Positions 7,857-18,225 of a DNA stretch of 64,000 nt are shown in pieces; position 1 is the first letter of the stretch, and each line of letters opens with the position of its first letter. Source of the stretch: a virus; IMG/VR virus record IMGVR_UViG_3300009177_000029, positions 41,064 through 105,063 of that record. One strand, written 5' to 3'. The notes under the pieces are model-generated. The model searched no databases. It saw only the letters and a program-made list of their open reading frames with translations, and had not been told where the DNA came from. A program made the position numbers and the translations under genes.

Positions 7857-10800
7857 TCACTGCAACTTGTTCAATCCGCCGTAAGCACCTGCGCCAGCAC
7901 CTGTGCCGTAGTCCCATGTAGTTGCACCGATAGAACCTACTGCCGGTACGATAGTACCTGCTGCGACTGCTGTTCCGACGTTGTTACCGATTACGTAACC
8001 GTAACGGTAGTTGGTTGTGTCGAAATCCAACTCACCACCAGAAAGGGTCGAACCGTCACCAGTAACCAAGTTACCCGTGATTACGTGCTGGTCCCAAGTA
8101 CCGCCAACCAAGTCATCCTTGTATACGATACCACGACCTTCGATAACTCCAACACTGTTCCAATCCACTAGGTTGTTCGAGCACACTGTAGATGCGATAG
8201 CACCGCGCACACGAATACCGATTCGGTTTGGGTTGTTGGCTAGAAGAGCACCAGTCTTCACACCAGAAAGCATGTTGTCACAGATAGACACACAACGTGC
8301 TACTGCCGTCTGACAGAACACCGAGATACCGATGTGTGTGATGTCGTTCGCACTGTAAGTTGTCTCTTGGATGACGTTGCCGTGAACCTTCGTGTTCAAC
8401 GAGCCGTTACCAAGTTCAAGAGACATTGCAACCGCGCTTGCCGTAGTGCTACGCCACACAATCACGTTCTCCGATACACTGCCATCGATTGCACCACCCA
8501 CGCCATTGAGCGCGATGGTCTGCCCGCCACCCGTGCTAGAGCGGCAGTGGTTGCGTTCGATGATGTATCCGTTCAAGCCAACCGAAGGTGCGGCCACCAC
8601 GATGCAGTGGAAAGCATTTGATTGGGTAGCTGCGATAGCCTGGTCAACGATGTTGTCGGTGATTACCAAGCCCTTCGAGTTGGTGGTAGCATTCTGGAAG
8701 CGAATACCAGCACCAGACTGTAGGATCGTTCCGAACGAGCACTCAACACCAGACACGATGTTCTGTGTGATTCTTGCTGGACCGCAGTTCTGCACCTCGA
8801 TACCGGATGCGATTCCTGTTGGTGCAGCGAAGACACCGAAAACATCGTTGTCCGAAATCGAAACGCTTGGCGCACGACTCGTGATGTTGTTCTGGTTCGC
8901 TACGAAGATGCCGTATGCCGCAGCCGTCGAACCTGTGTCGCCGATGGAATCAAGGCGGTTGCCCTTGATCTTCACGTTTGCTACGTTCGTTCCACCAGGG
9001 TTCATGTAGATACCGCTTGCTACAGTTGGCGAAGCAATACCCTCAGCGAAGTTGTCACTGATGATGAACTGGTCCTGGTTGTTGCTGCTTCCTGGAACAA
9101 AGCGAACGAAGCTACCTTCATCATCGCCTGCGTTGATAGCGAAGCAAGTGTTACCAGATACGTCGTACTTTCCACCAAAGAACGAACTGAAAGCGTTCGT
9201 AAGTTCGATAGCAACGCGGATACCGATACCAGAGCTGGCGCCCAAGTTCGTGAACATGTTGTCTCGGATGATCAGTCTGTTGATTCCTGGGTCATTCAAG
9301 AGACGGATACCATATACGTTGTCGTGTTCTGCACTTTCGGCAAACACGTTGCTCTTGATTTCCAAGTCACACGAGAGCATACCGCCGACTGGACCACCAA
9401 CACGCACCATCTCTTGCATACGAGTGCAGTAGTTACGAGACCAAGATGCCTTCGTAAGCGAATGCTGGTCAAGCTGTGCACCGACGATGAACGAGCCCAC
9501 GTTACAATCAATCGTGTTGTCATCTACCACGATGTCAGAAGCAGCCTGTGTGCTCTTGAGCCACAACAGCATGTTCGTGAAACCAGCCGCGGTTGTACCG
9601 CCCGTGTAGTTGAAGTAGTTCTCAGTGATGTGCACGCGGTTAGTACCGGCTGCCGTGTTCCAGAAGCCGAACACGTATGCGTTGCCTGTTACGGCTGGCA
9701 AAGTGAATCGGTTGTTCTGAGCTACTACACCACTTACGGCTCCGGTCACACCAGCGCCCACAGCAGTTACGCTTGTGATGCTCATCTGGTTGTTAGTGAT
9801 GACTAGACGAGTTACAGATCCGTCCGCAAGTGCGTATGGCGCCAAGCAGGCTCCGAAGCACTCGTCGATTACTACGTCATTCACACTGGATGCGATGAAG
9901 AATCCAGTAGTAGAAATCAAGCACTTGTTGAAGCGCGAGTTCGTCAACGTCGAGGTAATCGTTGAGCCGATGATGATAGACGCTCCCGACGAGCCTACGA
10001 ACGTAGAGCTGGACGCGGATACGCCTGCATTCACGTTCACAAGACGAACCTGTCCAGTGAATGCACAGTAGTCGAACTGCACGTTTGTTGCAGCAGACAC
10101 GTCTAGGATGTTCACGGCTGCACCACCAGCACGCTGGTAAGCGATGTTCGTGAAGCGTAGAGTTGCGGTCGTAGAGATTGCTGCGCCAGTCGTGTTCGTG
10201 CTTGAGAACACAGTCGTTGCGAAGTTCTCACCAATGAACGTCACCGACTTTGCGATAGCGACCGTCGTTGGAAAACTATACGTACCAGCCTTTACAAAGA
10301 TGGTTCCACCACTTGCTGGAAGTGCAGCAACTGCGGCAGTCAACATCGCCGAAGCATCTGAGAATGCCGTGACGTTGAAATCACCGAAAGACGTAGCGCC
10401 GTTACCAATCGAGACGCTGTTGGAACGCGCACCCTGTACACCACCCGCTTGGTCAAACCAACGAGGACGGGATGCGAATGCGATCGGAGGCGCTGCCGCT
10501 ACCACATCGGGACGCATAGAACCGAACTTCAACTCACGAATCTGAGCAGAGAGTGCGTCAATCTGGTCCTTCAACGAGCGGATGTTGAGGTCATCGCGAG
10601 CACCGAATACTTCCTTCGACATGGTGAGTGCGCTACCGCGAGTCTCATTCGCCTGCCAAAGACGTTGTGCTGGGTCTGGGTGACCTGGCGTTGCCAACAA
10701 AGAATCCTGAGCTGGGTCACTTGGATCTGTGCGTTCGCGCACAAGCATCGCAGTGCCGGACGTTACACGAACGATTGCGCCAGCCTTGTGAGGAGAACCC

Positions 10801-11567
10801 AAGTTTCCACTCAAGCCAAGCAATCCGTTCGCACGGTCAATCGAAGAAACCGTACGTGCTTCTGGGGCCGTGCCACCGAAGTCAACAGTGACGTTGAATG
10901 GCAAGGTCGCTGGGAATACGCGGTTGTCTACTACACGGATCGTACTTGCACCAACAGCCGAATCTACTTCCATGACAGAAGCTGCCGTTACTAGTGCCAA
11001 GCCTGGGTTAGAACCACCCGAGACGATACGGTTAGAACCGTCCGTACGGAACACGCCTACCGGAACTCGAATAGAGTTTGGGTTGGACGTCTGTTCAAAC
11101 GACGTCGTAGACACAGGGTTGACGATGCGCCAGTCCGGAGCTAGTCGCGTAGCAACGTTCAAACCAAACTCAGAACCATCAGGTTCTGGTGCAGTGTTAG
11201 GGATGGTTGGATCCCAGAAGAAACGAGAGTCAGTGTCCGAGTCGTTTTGGATGAACTCGATTTCGACGTAGAAGTTGAGGCCAGTGCCAAGCAACGTGAT
11301 GGAACGTGAATCGTTTGGTGTCTGCTCGTTGTTGGTGATCTGTCCAGAGCGGTCGGCTGCGTTACCGTTGTACACGGTAATCATACCTGGGTTAGCTGTC
11401 TGGTCCTCAATCTGTACACGGAAGCCGTCAAGAATACGAGAACGACGGTCTAGCCATTCACGCTCAAGCTCAAACTTCTGTGCCTCTTGCGTGTAGGTAT
11501 TCGCACCCTGTACGTAGTCTACAAGATCAATGCGTTCACCAGAATGTACCTTGAGACTCTCGGGCAT
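7857..11567 (-). CDS. tail spike / receptor-binding protein with right-handed beta-helix
   Basis: 1236 residues. The first 330 residues look like a baseplate-attachment part ending in a short coiled coil (LKDQIDALSAQIRELKFG). From about residue 385 the text DASAMLTAAVAALPASGGTI opens a pectate-lyase-3-type beta-helix. It continues for more than 600 residues as short Asn/Gly/Val-rich rungs with N-x-F, N-N-x-I and D-N-x-I turns. The C-terminal 100 residues are Gly/Ala-rich. Such spikes bind and often cut host surface glycans; no catalytic residues can be assigned by eye. It is the last tail gene, as expected for the host-recognition protein. Confidence 0.85.
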   Translation of the reverse strand: MPESLKVHSGERIDLVDYVQGANTYTQEAQKFELEREWLDRRSRILDGFRVQIEDQTANPGMITVYNGNAADRSGQITNNEQTPNDSRSITLLGTGLNFYVEIEFIQNDSDTDSRFFWDPTIPNTAPEPDGSEFGLNVATRLAPDWRIVNPVSTTSFEQTSNPNSIRVPVGVFRTDGSNRIVSGGSNPGLALVTAASVMEVDSAVGASTIRVVDNRVFPATLPFNVTVDFGGTAPEARTVSSIDRANGLLGLSGNLGSPHKAGAIVRVTSGTAMLVRERTDPSDPAQDSLLATPGHPDPAQRLWQANETRGSALTMSKEVFGARDDLNIRSLKDQIDALSAQIRELKFGSMRPDVVAAAPPIAFASRPRWFDQAGGVQGARSNSVSIGNGATSFGDFNVTAFSDASAMLTAAVAALPASGGTIFVKAGTYSFPTTVAIAKSVTFIGENFATTVFSSTNTTGAAISTTATLRFTNIAYQRAGGAAVNILDVSAATNVQFDYCAFTGQVRLVNVNAGVSASSSTFVGSSGASIIIGSTITSTLTNSRFNKCLISTTGFFIASSVNDVVIDECFGACLAPYALADGSVTRLVITNNQMSITSVTAVGAGVTGAVSGVVAQNNRFTLPAVTGNAYVFGFWNTAAGTNRVHITENYFNYTGGTTAAGFTNMLLWLKSTQAASDIVVDDNTIDCNVGSFIVGAQLDQHSLTKASWSRNYCTRMQEMVRVGGPVGGMLSCDLEIKSNVFAESAEHDNVYGIRLLNDPGINRLIIRDNMFTNLGASSGIGIRVAIELTNAFSSFFGGKYDVSGNTCFAINAGDDEGSFVRFVPGSSNNQDQFIISDNFAEGIASPTVASGIYMNPGGTNVANVKIKGNRLDSIGDTGSTAAAYGIFVANQNNITSRAPSVSISDNDVFGVFAAPTGIASGIEVQNCGPARITQNIVSGVECSFGTILQSGAGIRFQNATTNSKGLVITDNIVDQAIAATQSNAFHCIVVAAPSVGLNGYIIERNHCRSSTGGGQTIALNGVGGAIDGSVSENVIVWRSTTASAVAMSLELGNGSLNTKVHGNVIQETTYSANDITHIGISVFCQTAVARCVSICDNMLSGVKTGALLANNPNRIGIRVRGAIASTVCSNNLVDWNSVGVIEGRGIVYKDDLVGGTWDQHVITGNLVTGDGSTLSGGELDFDTTNYRYGYVIGNNVGTAVAAGTIVPAVGSIGATTWDYGTGAGAGAYGGLNKLQ

Positions 11568-11568
11568 A

Positions 11569-14472
11569 TTACCTCTTCGAAATAAACGTGACTTCTACGC
11601 CAGCAGCGCGCACCAAGTCAATGATATACTGCACTCGGTCCTGCACAGTCACAGGGAGTCTGAGTGGGAAGTCGAAGCCATCTCTTCGTGGGTATCCCGT
11701 ACCAACCGATGGTGACAAAGCTTCCATTTCATAGTGCGTGTGTTCGATTTGCAAGTACGGGATGAAATCAAGAACAGCACCAACCCTAGTAGTATAGCTG
11801 ATGTTTTCCTCTGGTCCAGGCGTAAACTCTACGCTTCGCTGGTTACTGTGGGAGAATACCGCACCATGTGAGAATGTCAACACATTTGTGCCCGTGTTGT
11901 TATTCGTAACGTGTAGTCTCTCTGCGAGCAATGGACCAGCACCAACATCCAACGTGATCACGTATGGATAGCCGCTGGTTGGGAAACGCGCTGTGCTTGC
12001 AAGAGTCGCAGTTGTATCCCCAGCCGACACTGCTGCCGCAAGCTGCCCACGTGCCTTCACAACGCCCGTTCCAAAGTTGAACGTGCCGTTAGCTGCCGTA
12101 GGTGACCAATCGGTTCCACCGAGGTTTAGAGTCGCCTGCGTGTACAACGGACGTACAGTGTCTGCACCACCAACCTGGATCTCGGGAGCATACAGACCGA
12201 ACCTGTCTAGGTATCTTACGTTGCCCATGTGGTCATCGCCGCCAGCAGGACTGACGCGAATGAGGTCCGCCAAAAGAACTACACGAGAACCAATCGCGTG
12301 GCTGTTCACCGCAGGCACAGACAAGTTCAATGTAGTACCAGCAGACGTGCTTACCACTTCCAACACTTCGGCAGTTCCAGTGAATGGTTCAATCACCACA
12401 CGATATGGACCACCATTTGGGAACTGGTTTGCTGGACCGGATGGACCCGCCAAGCTAGTCATGACCACAGCCATGTCACCTGGATTTACCAACGCAGTAG
12501 TAACCTCGTACGTGCGTGAACGCAACGAGAGCTGCTGCACTGCAAGGGTTTCTACGTTGCCAGAGTTCTCACCCATAAGCACATCGTAAGGAACCGTAGT
12601 TGGGAACGATGAAGCGTCGTCCACCTCAAACACAGTGGCGTTGATGAGTCGGTCCACCGCTAGGTTTGCTGGGCCAGACACAGTGATGGTTAGGCCGTTG
12701 CCTGGGGTAGTTTCCTTCTTATGTGTCTCTGCAAACAAGTCCCATACATATGGACCCGGCCACACGTCGTCTACGTTCCAGATATCACCAGAATCGTAGT
12801 TGCCGTAGTTCGCAACAGTGTCTGACACTGCGACCGGAGCAGTCAAACCCTTGGCAAGACGAATACGCTTTTCGTCGCGAACGATGTCCGTTACACGCAC
12901 AGCCGCAGCAAGAGGAGGCACTGTGAACTCTGCATCACCAGTCACGGTGTACAACATCGTTGTACCAAGGATGTTGATGGTGCCAGTTGGGAAGAACTGC
13001 GAGGTATCCAACACAGGCAAGACAGTACCACCGATTGGCACGTCTGCGGTCAAGCGTGTGGTTGGGTTGTAGTATGCGTAACGTACTGCACCCGCCACCT
13101 CAGTTACACCAATAAAGCTGAGGCTTTGCGTAGACGTTACGGAAATATCTGTGTCTCCGATGTTTCGGATAGCATCAGCAGTTGGTGGAGGCGGTAGAAG
13201 CCCGGTACCAAACGTCTCACGAATGTACGAAGCCGAGCGCAAGTCATTACGCAAGAACTCGATAGGCAACAAGATTTCAACATGATGCGGGTCTGTCTGG
13301 AACACATCCCATGCCACACCCTTGACTTGTACTTGCGCGATTGCTGCCGTCATCGTTGGTGTAAGCAACGAGAACTCAACATTCTTTGGAAAGCGCATCA
13401 AATCCGGCAGTTCTCTCTTGAGAAGCACAGAGTGGTCGGTCTCAGACGCGCGAATGTACTGGAAGTTGCCCAACACAGTGAATGTGTCGCCCGCTACCGG
13501 AGGTACTGCCAACGTATTGCCAAACGTGAACACCGTGGTCGTGTTGTCTTCAATATACGCAATGACGTTGGTGAGCGCCGTCGTCACATCACCATTGAAA
13601 CGAATCCAGAATCCACCGTAGCGGTCCGCACTGATTGGTCCAGCTACCGAAACAGAAGTGGTTGTGCCCGCAGTAGCGGTGAACACAGTAGACAAGTCAC
13701 CACTCTGAATCCAGCCGCCCTCGATGAGCATCTGGTCCACGTCTTGCATCGTCACGTAAAACGTATTGATCTGTGACGCCAAACCATCCTGCTTGACCTG
13801 AATGCCAGCAACTGCCGTCGCACCAGTACCGCCCTTGGAGGAAGCTGGGATGGTCAACTTACGTGCGTCCAAACCTACAGCGGTGATTGGACCCGCCGTT
13901 TCGTACGCCGTTCCACGACCCAAGTTGAGTGTGTACTGTGTGCCAGGATTTGGGAAGCCATTTGCGTCAAATACGTTCACATGGGTTGCACCAATCGTGA
14001 AGTCCGAAATGACGCCACTCTCCCACTCGGTACCAACCGCAGTGTGGTTCTGGGTGAGTGGGTCCTTGAAATACACTGTGTTTGTGTAGCGGTCGATGAA
14101 AATGTAGTCCGCGGTCTCTTCCGTTGGAAGACCTTCGTCAATAACCATCGTACCAACCTGAGGGAACTGTGCCGTGCCTACAAGCTGTGCGTGAACTGCA
14201 CCAGCGAGAACATCCGCAGAGAAGGCACCACACTGTGTCACCTTCGGTCCAAGGATGATCTCAAGAACCGCCTCGAACTTTGTCTTGATCTGCTTGTACT
14301 GTAGAGCAATCACACGAGCAATAGCACGCCACTGTGCATCCGAGAACCCGAACGGTGGACGCTGCAAACCAAGGTTCGCCGTTACCACGTTGAGGTACTT
14401 ACCGTCAGCGTAGTCCAAGCTCATTTGATCGCGTACTTCCGCGATATCGCTCTGTGTAGAAATGATTGACAT
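11569..14472 (-). CDS. large baseplate/tail protein
   Basis: 967 residues, directly downstream of the baseplate J protein and overlapping it as TGATG. The first 100 residues are helical; the rest is beta-rich with repeated modules that contain F-P/T-x-x-Y/T-P-Y-x-V and AG(T/D)TT patterns, also seen in the J protein. These modules may form a stack of Ig-like or beta-barrel domains linking baseplate wedge to spike. No enzymatic motif is visible. A wedge or tail-fibre network role is inferred from position and size. Confidence 0.75.
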   Translation of the reverse strand: MSIISTQSDIAEVRDQMSLDYADGKYLNVVTANLGLQRPPFGFSDAQWRAIARVIALQYKQIKTKFEAVLEIILGPKVTQCGAFSADVLAGAVHAQLVGTAQFPQVGTMVIDEGLPTEETADYIFIDRYTNTVYFKDPLTQNHTAVGTEWESGVISDFTIGATHVNVFDANGFPNPGTQYTLNLGRGTAYETAGPITAVGLDARKLTIPASSKGGTGATAVAGIQVKQDGLASQINTFYVTMQDVDQMLIEGGWIQSGDLSTVFTATAGTTTSVSVAGPISADRYGGFWIRFNGDVTTALTNVIAYIEDNTTTVFTFGNTLAVPPVAGDTFTVLGNFQYIRASETDHSVLLKRELPDLMRFPKNVEFSLLTPTMTAAIAQVQVKGVAWDVFQTDPHHVEILLPIEFLRNDLRSASYIRETFGTGLLPPPPTADAIRNIGDTDISVTSTQSLSFIGVTEVAGAVRYAYYNPTTRLTADVPIGGTVLPVLDTSQFFPTGTINILGTTMLYTVTGDAEFTVPPLAAAVRVTDIVRDEKRIRLAKGLTAPVAVSDTVANYGNYDSGDIWNVDDVWPGPYVWDLFAETHKKETTPGNGLTITVSGPANLAVDRLINATVFEVDDASSFPTTVPYDVLMGENSGNVETLAVQQLSLRSRTYEVTTALVNPGDMAVVMTSLAGPSGPANQFPNGGPYRVVIEPFTGTAEVLEVVSTSAGTTLNLSVPAVNSHAIGSRVVLLADLIRVSPAGGDDHMGNVRYLDRFGLYAPEIQVGGADTVRPLYTQATLNLGGTDWSPTAANGTFNFGTGVVKARGQLAAAVSAGDTTATLASTARFPTSGYPYVITLDVGAGPLLAERLHVTNNNTGTNVLTFSHGAVFSHSNQRSVEFTPGPEENISYTTRVGAVLDFIPYLQIEHTHYEMEALSPSVGTGYPRRDGFDFPLRLPVTVQDRVQYIIDLVRAAGVEVTFISKR

Positions 14473-16331
14473 CAGATGACCTGGACGAGAGAGTTACCCG
14501 AAGCATCGAATGGGATTGGGAGTTCACTCTCAAGAACTACCACGTTCGATGTTGGGGTTACGATACGAATGTCAGCTACGCCGTTGATACGCAACGCCGC
14601 TTCGACAATCTTGGAAATGATTACATCCTGGCCGATACGCAACGACGAGATGTAAGACTCGATAGAAGACTGGACCAACGGTGCCAAGTCTGCTTCGGTA
14701 AACCCGTCTGCTGCCGTGAGGCTGGCGATGACTGTGATGCGCTTGATGATGGGCTGTTCCACAGAGAGGAAGATTCCGGCTGCCTTTACACCAGGGAAGT
14801 TGACTGGATCATTTACGTCACCTTCCATGACCTTCTGTACTTGAGCAATCAAGTTGGTGTAGTAAGTGTAGTGAGCTACTAGTTGAGTTCCTACAACTAC
14901 TCCACCTACGTCAACCAACTGGAACTCACCAGTGCCGCGGTTGATGATGTAGTCTACACCACGCGACAAAAGTGTCCAGGTCCCAGACGGCGACTTCACG
15001 AAAATGCGTTCGCTGTTACGAACAACAGGGAAGTTCGTCATCTTGAAGTGACGCTGAGTAGCCTCAGCAGATGCGGAGATTACATCCACGAAATCGATGA
15101 TAGAACCGTTCATGTGCGCGGTTGCAGTACCGGACACGAGCGCAAGTACCGTGCCAATCTTGGCATTGTACTGTACGAGTTCTGCTGGGTTAGTACCGTC
15201 TGTCTCAATCAAGACAAAGCCAGAGTTTGGCCAGTCAGAGATATCCACAGGGGTCAAGCTTGTGGCACCGGAAAGGACTGCTCCGATTGAGTCGGCCGGT
15301 AGAATCTTGGTTCGTGCGATTGCTCCGGTGCCGTCATCTACGTACAAGAACACTTCATCGTTCACAAAGTCTTCTACGATGTTCGAAGAGATAACACGAT
15401 TCTGTGTGGTTGGGTCGGTGACTCCGATTGCAGAAGACTTGAGCGCAAGAGGCGTGCCACGAGACAAACTCTGCAACTGCTCAAGTGCGCGGCTGCGGTA
15501 CTCCGAGTCTGTTTCACGATCAAGTCCACCGGAAGCTTTGCTGGTGTTGATGAAAGCTGCACCGATGAATGGAGGAGCCGATGGGAACTGATTGATTCTG
15601 CTTGCTCCGCAGTTGCCTGCCGTTCCAGAAGTCGTGCACTTGATGACTACTTCATTCGATTCGTAGTTACCAGAAAGGATGAAGGCCGGTTCGGTCGTCA
15701 CATAGATGCGTGCTGCTTCTGTGACAGTTGGTGGTGCTTGAACTTGCGTGCCAATGTTGATGGAGCGCGACAACGAAGTTGGCGTAGTTGGCGACGTGAG
15801 AGAGCCACCCGTTACGAAGGCAATACGGTCACCGACGAACACGTCGAAAAGCAATGGAGAAGACAGACCCAATGCCATGGTCGTAGTGTTGTTGGTAGCT
15901 ACCTGAATGTTCTGCAAACGCGGAGTTCCCTCTCCGATACGAATCGTGTACGGGAATCCAGACGTTGGGAAGCGAGAGGTGTCAAAGCCAGTGATAGTAC
16001 CGCCACCAGCCGCTACGTCTACTGCTGCCTTGGTACGAATGAGGTTGTTGTCGTAGAACTTGCCGACACCTGTCGCAGTCACTGCTGCACGACGAGTGAT
16101 ACCAAAGTCAGCAAGACGACGATCCAAGTCTTCGCCCGCAGCAATAGTGAACGAGAACAGATCCAGGATCTGCACCATCTGGAAATACTGTTCGTCATCT
16201 TCCAATGCCGCAGCTTCTAGGATCGAACGGATAACCGAGCCTACGTTGTAGTCGCTGATGGACGTACGTGACTGCATGTACGCAATCATGTCGTTCAAGA
16301 TCTGCTCAAATGTTCTCGGTGTAAAAGCCAT
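14472..16331 (-). CDS. baseplate J-like wedge protein
   Basis: 619 residues. The N-terminus (FEQILNDMIAYM...YNVGSVIRSILEAAALEDDEQY) is the classic start of the P2 gpJ / T4 gp6 baseplate wedge family. The central part has SGTAGN followed by an INTSKASGGLDRETDSEYR segment, the conserved J signature. The C-terminal region carries the VEAALRINGVADI element. Forms the baseplate wedge ring around the hub. Inserted beta modules make it longer than typical gpJ (about 300-400 residues). Overlaps its downstream neighbour by one base. Confidence 0.93.
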   Translation of the reverse strand: MAFTPRTFEQILNDMIAYMQSRTSISDYNVGSVIRSILEAAALEDDEQYFQMVQILDLFSFTIAAGEDLDRRLADFGITRRAAVTATGVGKFYDNNLIRTKAAVDVAAGGGTITGFDTSRFPTSGFPYTIRIGEGTPRLQNIQVATNNTTTMALGLSSPLLFDVFVGDRIAFVTGGSLTSPTTPTSLSRSINIGTQVQAPPTVTEAARIYVTTEPAFILSGNYESNEVVIKCTTSGTAGNCGASRINQFPSAPPFIGAAFINTSKASGGLDRETDSEYRSRALEQLQSLSRGTPLALKSSAIGVTDPTTQNRVISSNIVEDFVNDEVFLYVDDGTGAIARTKILPADSIGAVLSGATSLTPVDISDWPNSGFVLIETDGTNPAELVQYNAKIGTVLALVSGTATAHMNGSIIDFVDVISASAEATQRHFKMTNFPVVRNSERIFVKSPSGTWTLLSRGVDYIINRGTGEFQLVDVGGVVVGTQLVAHYTYYTNLIAQVQKVMEGDVNDPVNFPGVKAAGIFLSVEQPIIKRITVIASLTAADGFTEADLAPLVQSSIESYISSLRIGQDVIISKIVEAALRINGVADIRIVTPTSNVVVLESELPIPFDASGNSLVQVI

Positions 16332-16332
16332 G

Positions 16333-18225
16333 TCAGAACCTACGAAGGGCGAGGCTGGTGGACAAGATATCGCTTGAGTTTGCGAGTTCGATATCTACCT
16401 TAGCCGCTAGTTTATCTCCAACCGCAATGAAACGCAAATCCTTTACGTCCTGCACGCGGTTGTCACTCGTGAGTGTGTTGATGGTGTTAATGCGCAGTTC
16501 GTTAAAGGAACTTGGTGTTGCCTTTCTACCGATTGCGAACTTCGCACCGAACTTTGGGTGAGCTGCTAGTTCACCACGTTCCGTCATGAACTTGAGCTTG
16601 ATTGCCTGCTCCACATTCGGAATACCCTGGATGCTAGCCAAGTCACCAATCTGATTGAGAGCAATGTCAGTCAGCTCAGTACCAGAGACCATTGTGGACT
16701 TGAGCATTAGGTCACGACCATATGCCTGCGTTACCGGGTCATCACCATTCTGACCAAGAGTCTCATTCGAAGTTGGGTTCTGAGAACCAACCGTACCACC
16801 AGGTGATCCCTGTCGTGGGAAAAGGATTGTATCACCAGGCATTAGAACGCCTGGACCACCCGTAGCGGAAATGAACGGAGAACGAAGACGGTTCAATGTG
16901 ACAAGGATGCGCCAACGACTTGGGTCACCCAAAAGACGCGTAGCAACATCACGAATGTTTTCTCCTGGACCTACAATCGCAGATCCGACGGTGGACGTAA
17001 GTCCTTCGTAGCCAATGTACGTTGGAGACGACGTAGGTGTACGACGTGCTGTAGTGCTGGTACCTGGCGTTTCGTAAGCTGCGGCATAGCGGCTGATGAG
17101 CAAGTTCGCATCTGTAGTTGTAGACTCAGACGCTGCTGGCTCAGAGAGGATACGTGCACACGTGATTTGTGTACGACGCATGTTGCGGATGATAGGGTCC
17201 TGCACTTCCAACGTGTTCGAAGAAACAAGCTGTGCAATAGCAGTGTCCAGGTTCTGCTGTAGAGACAACACCTGAGTTCTCAAACCACGAACCACACCGT
17301 AGGCGGATGTCTTCACAGCGTTCAAGCCGTTGATCACGTTGATGATGGGCGACAGAACCGTGTTGGAAATGAAGGAAATGTATCCCTGTAGACGATTGAT
17401 TTGTGTCGAAATCGTCTGGAACACGTTGAGGATGTTCTGTCCGTACTCTTGCAAACGGGCCAACATGCGCTGCCTGTTTCGAGCATCTGCCAACGGGTCG
17501 TCCGGGATGGCGTACGTGAAATCAAATCGCGCAAGAGTCTTGAGAGAGATACTGTAGTCGTAGGTGAGTGGAGAGCCTGACGACTGCGAGAGTCTGAAAT
17601 CCTCAGGCTCTACAATCCAGTAGTCGGCGTCCTTGATGTTGCGCCACAACATCACTACACGACCCGAAATCAAATCGTCAGACTTCACGTCTGAGTACAG
17701 ACGGAAGATGTTTCTCAAGAAGATGATGTCGTCGAAACCCGTCTTCTCATCGGCTGGAATACCACGAGTGTTAGTGTTGAGTCCGCTACCGACCAACTGT
17801 GACAACTGCGTTTCTGTCACATTGAGAAGCGGGATTGTTGGCGAGGATGACTTGTTCGGACGCAAGCCGGTCGTACCAGCCACTTTGATGGCCTTGATGA
17901 TAGAGCCATAGCTCTCTACATACTTACCACCGTCCTGAGTCGCCTGAATAGTCGTTGCGAAAGGCTCAGTGATTTCGTGAGTCTTTGGCGGTACGCGGAA
18001 GAAGTATTCAGCGTTTTCAGTGCGCGAGGCTGGGTCCAAACCTGGGTGAGCCAACGTGCTGTCCGCTTCCGTGTCATACAGAAGCAAAGAGTACAGCGAC
18101 TGCACCAGCTCCGTGAGCTGGGCACCCTGTACTGCTTGTGCTCTCTGTTCTGGTGTAACTCGTGTTACTGTGGTGCTGGTATCTACACCTAGAGAGTTAC
18201 GACCAGTGAGTTGACGGTTAGGCAT
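16333..18225 (-). CDS. baseplate protein with LysM and gp25-like domains
   Basis: 630 residues. Residues about 400-465 form a LysM-like module (VGPGENIRDVATRLLGDPSR ... MPGDTILFP), as in gp53-type baseplate proteins. The last 120 residues (IPNVEQAIKLKFMTERGELA and onward) match the gp25/W baseplate fold with its conserved E-R/G-E-L...HPKFG segment. The two functions are separate genes in many myoviruses. The first 350 residues are helical and unrecognised. Its stop/start overlap with the upstream spike gene is TAATG. Confidence 0.82.
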   Translation of the reverse strand: MPNRQLTGRNSLGVDTSTTVTRVTPEQRAQAVQGAQLTELVQSLYSLLLYDTEADSTLAHPGLDPASRTENAEYFFRVPPKTHEITEPFATTIQATQDGGKYVESYGSIIKAIKVAGTTGLRPNKSSSPTIPLLNVTETQLSQLVGSGLNTNTRGIPADEKTGFDDIIFLRNIFRLYSDVKSDDLISGRVVMLWRNIKDADYWIVEPEDFRLSQSSGSPLTYDYSISLKTLARFDFTYAIPDDPLADARNRQRMLARLQEYGQNILNVFQTISTQINRLQGYISFISNTVLSPIINVINGLNAVKTSAYGVVRGLRTQVLSLQQNLDTAIAQLVSSNTLEVQDPIIRNMRRTQITCARILSEPAASESTTTDANLLISRYAAAYETPGTSTTARRTPTSSPTYIGYEGLTSTVGSAIVGPGENIRDVATRLLGDPSRWRILVTLNRLRSPFISATGGPGVLMPGDTILFPRQGSPGGTVGSQNPTSNETLGQNGDDPVTQAYGRDLMLKSTMVSGTELTDIALNQIGDLASIQGIPNVEQAIKLKFMTERGELAAHPKFGAKFAIGRKATPSSFNELRINTINTLTSDNRVQDVKDLRFIAVGDKLAAKVDIELANSSDILSTSLALRRF

